From NCBI GenBank assembly GCA_907163345.1, contig CAJQUN010000938.1, forward strand, positions 62,001 to 126,000: DNA of 64,000 nucleotides, read 5' to 3'. Source of the stretch: Haberlea rhodopensis. Its lineage: Eukaryota > Streptophyta > Magnoliopsida > Lamiales > Gesneriaceae. Shown one piece after another: positions 59,901-64,000 of the stretch. Below the pieces are notes generated by a model that was given only the letters and a program-made list of their open reading frames with translations, ran no database searches and was not told the DNA's origin. The stretch's first letter is position 1. Every line of letters begins with the position of its first letter. Both the position numbers and the translations under genes were made by a program.

Positions 59901-62690
59901 TACATAAAGAGTGGCATCATGAATTTGGAGACAAGTAAAAGCAAGCTGGTTAAGCTTGGTACATGCAAATGGTCTACAAAAGAAGCTAAGTTTGCTTGTT
60001 TGAGTATATATTTCTAACATAGAGCCTATGCGATAAAGATAAATGATGGGAGTCGGACACTTCCCGCAGATTACAACAGACTTTCATAGTAGAGCACTGG
60101 TTCAATAAAGAAGAAATCATAAATCTTGTTTTGGCATCGACGTTTGGGACATGCCTCATTTGGTTATCTAAAAAAGTTGTTTCCTAGCTTGTTTATGAAT
60201 TTGGAGTTTCTGCTTTCAAATGTGATGTGTGTGAACTTGCTAAAAGGCGTCATACATCATTTCCTTTGATTTTAAATAAAAGTTATGTTACTTTTGTGAT
60301 ATTCATTCTGATGTTTGGGGACCATCCAAAGTTCCTACGTTGGGAGGATCACATTGGTTCGTTACCTTTATCGATGATTGTACTCGAATAATTTGGTTGT
60401 GTTTGATGAAAACCAAATTAGAAGTTAACTTGAGTCTACTAGGAAACAGTTACCACAACGTCTCATCAGAGGTATTCCAAAACCTACGTATAAACCTCAG
60501 TTGTCTAGCAAAGTAAGATATCACATGAACCATTATATATCTACACATCGCTTGTCACAAACAAATCAGTCATTTGTAAATCATTTATCTATTGTATCTA
60601 TACCTAACAATGTGCAGGAAGCCTAACTGACCCAAAATGGAAAGCTGCAATGAATGAAGAGATGGACTCCTTGCAGAAGAACCCAACTTGGGAGCTCGTT
60701 GACCGTCCAATAGGAAAAAAACTAGTTGGGTGCCGATGGATCTTTACTGTAAAACACAATGATGATGGTACGATCGAACGCTTTAATGCGAGATTGGTGG
60801 CAAAAGGATAACACTCAAACTTATGAAACTGACTACATTGAGACATTTGCACCTGTAGCCAAAATCAATAATGTCTGGGTCTTGTTATCCTTAGCTGCAA
60901 ATTTTGATTGGCTGTTACAACATTGTGATGTGAAGAATGCATTCCTACATGGTAAACTCTCGGAAGAAGTCTATATGGATCTCCCACTAGGGTGTATGAT
61001 AACCGAAAGACAAAAACATAAGGTGTGCAAGTTGAATAAACCATTATATGGATTAAAACAGTCCCCTAGAGCATGGTTTGGACGATTCACCAAATCCATG
61101 ACTACATTTGGTTGCAAACAAAGTAATTCAGATCACACATTATTTTTAAAGAGGCAGCATGAGAAAATTATTGCACTCATTGTTTATGTGGATGACATGA
61201 TCGTCACATGCAATGACCCAGAAGAAACTAAAGCTTTGAATGAGTACTTGTCAAAGGAATTTGAAATGAAAGACTTAGGTCCATTAAAATACTTTTTGGG
61301 CATTGAAGTATCTCGGTCGAGTAAAGGAATCTTTCTATTTCGAAGAAAGTATGTTGTAGATCTACTTCATGAAACTAGTATGTCAGCCTGTGAACCAGCT
61401 GATACTTCGGTGGAAGAGGGTCTGAAGTTATTTATCGAGACAAGCCAGGTACCGGTAGACAGTGGGAGGTATCGAAGACTCGTTGAAAGGCTAATGTACT
61501 TAGCTCACACAAGACCAGCTCTCGCATATGCGCTAAGTATTGTTAGTCAGTTCATGTATAATCATGGTGAACAACATATGAATGCAGTCATGTGCAGGGG
61601 CGTAGCTAGGATTTTTAATTTGGGGGGGCTGAGCATCAAAAATGTAAATGTTTTTAAACATGTATAAGTTATCTTATTTAACATGTATAATTTTTATTAA
61701 AAGAGATAAATTTTCACAATATTTTATTTTTCATAATTATTTTATATAAGCACTTCATTTTGCATATTCGTTAACGAGAGTATAATATATATATATATAT
61801 ATATATTAAGTCTAGATACAAAAGTTGTACACAATTAGAAGAATTTTTTTTTAACTAAAAGTAATATATATCTACATATTTTTTAAAAAATACATTTAAA
61901 AAGATGTTAATCGGGACAAATAAGTTTGTAACTATTTTTAGTTTTATAATTTTTTTTTTAAAAATAGTTTGGACAAATACATATATATATATATATTAAG
62001 TCTAAATACAAAAGTTGTAATTAGAAGAATTTTTTTTAACTAAAAGTACTATATATCTACATATTTTTAAAAAAATACATTTAAAAAGATGTTAATCGGG
62101 ACAAATAAGTTTGTAAATTTTTTTATTTTTATAATATTTTAAAAAAAATGTTTGGACAAATACATAAATCCAAAAGTATTATGGGGTGACATTTAAATAT
62201 TTTGTGGGGCATATACAAAAAATTTATACTTCAAAAAAAGTAAAAAAAATCCAAAACTTTTATCAGTCTTCATGAATGCCATGAACAAGATTCGAACACA
62301 TGCCCAGAGGCATTGTACTTCTGCTTTTACAGTCTACAACACTACTTTCATTCGACTAATTCTAAACAAATAATATATATATACAGAATGGGTTGGGGGG
62401 GCTGAAGCCCACCACAACCCCTACTGTAGATCCACCCCTGGTCATGTGCATTTTGAGGTATCTAAAATCTGCTCCTGGAAAGGGGATTCTGTTATCTAAA
62501 AATACAAACAAACAAAATATCACCGATGTTGATTGGGGCTGGAGCAGTTTATGACAGGAGATCAATTTCTAGATAATTTACATTTGTAGGTGGGAATTTA
62601 GTTGTATGGAGGAGCAAGAAACATAATGTTGTTACAAGATCTAGTGCAGAAGCCGAGTACAGAGGAATGACCTTAGGAATTTGTGAAACA
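59901..62690 (+). mobile_element. Ty1/copia pol remnant (integrase, RT, RNase H)
   Basis: Plus strand. 60210-60440 shows zinc-finger/integrase pieces (CDVCELAKRRHTSFPLIL, then an HSDVWGPSKVPTLGGSHWF block after a frame change). The RT runs 60620-61586: DPKWKAAMNEEMDSLQKNPT, RWIFTVKHNDDGTIERFNAR, a one-base insertion near 60811 making a stop, then YIETFAPVAKINNVW, DVKNAFLHGKLSEEVYMDLP, YVDDMIVTC and LGPLKYFLGIEVSRS. RNase H resumes after the hAT insert at 62449, ending RSSAEAEYRGMTL (about 62670). No gag or LTR is seen. At least three disabling changes plus the insertion make it dead. Confidence 0.85.
61595..62440. mobile_element. hAT-like element inserted in copia RT/RNase H, 846 bp
   Basis: Left end CAGGGGCGTAGCTAGG, right end GATCCACCCCTG (imperfect inverted repeat). 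Perfect 8-bp duplication GTCATGTG at 61587-61594 and 62441-62448. Copia coding sequence continues on both sides. The interior has a ~190-bp direct duplication (about 61800-61975 and 61990-62165; AAAAAGATGTTAATCGGGAC). No transposase. Confidence 0.9.
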
Positions 62691-64000
62691 CCGTGATTGA
62701 AATTTCTCATCACATCTATCATACAATTTATCATATTATTCTTAAAAAATTTATTAAAATCCAAAAAAATTATTTCAAAATTTAAATTAAAAAGAAACTA
62801 AAACCAAAATGATAAACACATTATCACATTATTTTACAAAATATATATATATATATAAAACATGTCTCATGTTAAAATAATATATGTTATGACAAATTTT
62901 AGGCCGATACTAACAGGTAAACATATTTTTAAAACAGTCATTCAAATCGATTCGATGTTGAAAAGACCAAAATAGACATTACATTTGGAATAGAAGGAGA
63001 CGGACAACAACAAACATTCAAAAATCAAAACACTGTCTTCTTCCACAACAAAAAATCCTTTCATCTCCACAAATCCTTTTCCGACGTGTTATAGATTCCA
63101 TTTCGAAGTTAATCGATCCATAAGATTGTAAGAAATAAGAAAAATGGCTCCAAAATCGAAGAAGAATATACGCGCCAAAAATGCTATGAATCAGAACACA
63201 TCTTCGTCAAAATCTAATACATATGTGTAGGATATTTCGACTAGGGTTTGTCGGTAGATGGAAAGGTTTGGATGTTGAATGATTTCTTGTGACTGTTATT
63301 TGAAGTTTTAGTTAACGGTGCAACTGTATTTTTCATTTCTAATTATTGGTACATGGCCACCATCTTTCCCAGAGCTTGTCCTTTACTTCCACTCCAAATG
63401 GAGCTCTATTTATTGGTCTGAGCAAGATACGACTTATTTAAAATTTCTATTTGCACCAGTTAGAAATATTATAAAAATATAATCTACATTGACCTTTGAG
63501 ACTGCCGGTGCAGTTTGCGTTCATATTTACATACATATTTTTGGTTCCCGGTCTTAAATTATTTACATGGCAGAGAGACAAAAAATTGAATAATAATTTT
63601 TAGCAAACAAAATATAAAATGTGATATTTTTTATTACGAAATAAACAATTTTATATATAAATTCATTGTTCTAAACATTTCTCGTCGAATAAATATCCGA
63701 TTTTACCCCTAGAAAAGATAGTCCCATTAATGATTCTAGTCCCTTGGATACATTGCATGCATATATAATTTTTTTTTTTTTATAAATTTATGTGATAATT
63801 GTAACGTCTTTTTTTTATTTTGATTTCAGTTTTTTTTTAAAATTTAAATTATTAAATGATTATACAATATATTTATATTTAATTTTTTTGAATTGTAGTA
63901 ACTTTTTTAGGGTAATATTGTAATTTTGTATGGTAGTGTGATGGTAATTTGTAAGATTGTAAAGGGCATAACATAAACTGATGAACATATAGATATCAGG
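62691..64000. other. Right-hand flank, mostly non-coding
   Basis: AT-rich. 63000-63230 has leader-like CT/AAC-rich sequence and one short frame (listed separately). Nothing else recognised. Confidence 0.5.
63144..63230 (+). CDS. Short Lys-rich frame, possible small peptide or first exon
   Basis: 28 residues starting MAPKSKKNIRAKNAMNQN and ending TYV before TAG. The ATG is in fair context (AAAAATGGC) after an adenine-rich leader. It could be a first exon whose downstream splice I cannot see, or chance. No family recognised. Confidence 0.2.
   Translation: MAPKSKKNIRAKNAMNQNTSSSKSNTYV

Noticed and set aside
62280..62330. tRNA-like word GATTCGAACACATGCCC
   Set aside because: Inside the hAT element; no acceptor stem or anticodon arm found.

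Overview
This is a window of plant nuclear DNA, almost certainly from a eudicot. Genes have GT-AG introns and plant-only families (DUF1677, EXO70D, ER-type NDP kinase, pollen-receptor-kinase remnant), and the spaces between them are AT-rich and crowded with plant transposons. I see no organellar or bacterial features, and I cannot name the species.

Host genes, left to right: the 3' end of an ALDH7B4-type aldehyde dehydrogenase (+, 51-924); a two-coding-exon DUF1677 gene (-, 2320-3182); a divergent single-exon EXO70 (-, 13457-15184); a five-exon nucleoside diphosphate kinase with a signal peptide and a C-terminal HDEL (+, 16758-21441); a partial, frameshifted second copy of that kinase (+, 26298-27956); a five-exon lung-seven-transmembrane (GOST) protein (+, 32920-36102); a single-exon EXO70D (-, 39418-41211); and a broken pollen-receptor-like kinase (-, 42695-43638). 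From memory, ALDH7B4, DUF1677, EXO70D, L7TM and an LRR kinase are also neighbours in two paralogous Arabidopsis chromosome-1 segments (around At1g54090-54100 and At1g72460-72510). The host backbone is therefore probably ancestral and stretched apart by insertions.

Mobile DNA: a Mutator transposase fragment facing a plant-mobile-domain (PMD) pseudogene (6.6-11.3 kb); three copies of one hAT-like non-autonomous element with GC-rich ends (7.9, 12.0 and 41.4 kb); a short hAT MITE (5.8 kb); a deleted Ty3/gypsy element inside intron 1 of the NDP kinase; a poly-A retroposon (29-30 kb); a copia gag remnant (43.6-45.5 kb); a second PMD gene (46.6-48.4 kb); a nearly complete, very young chromodomain Ty3/gypsy element (48691-57849); and a copia pol remnant (59.9-62.7 kb) split by another hAT element.

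The most informative structure is a direct tandem duplication (17437-23886 and 23887-29269). Both breakpoints lie inside transposons, and it carries the NDP kinase without its first exon. A 1.1-kb inverted-repeat element sits in the left unit only; the right unit preserves its empty target site, which fixes the order of events. Five ~300-bp tandem repeats (31165-32668) sit just upstream of the L7TM gene. I found no convincing new multi-gene system; the value here is in genome structure and in the HDEL-tagged kinase.
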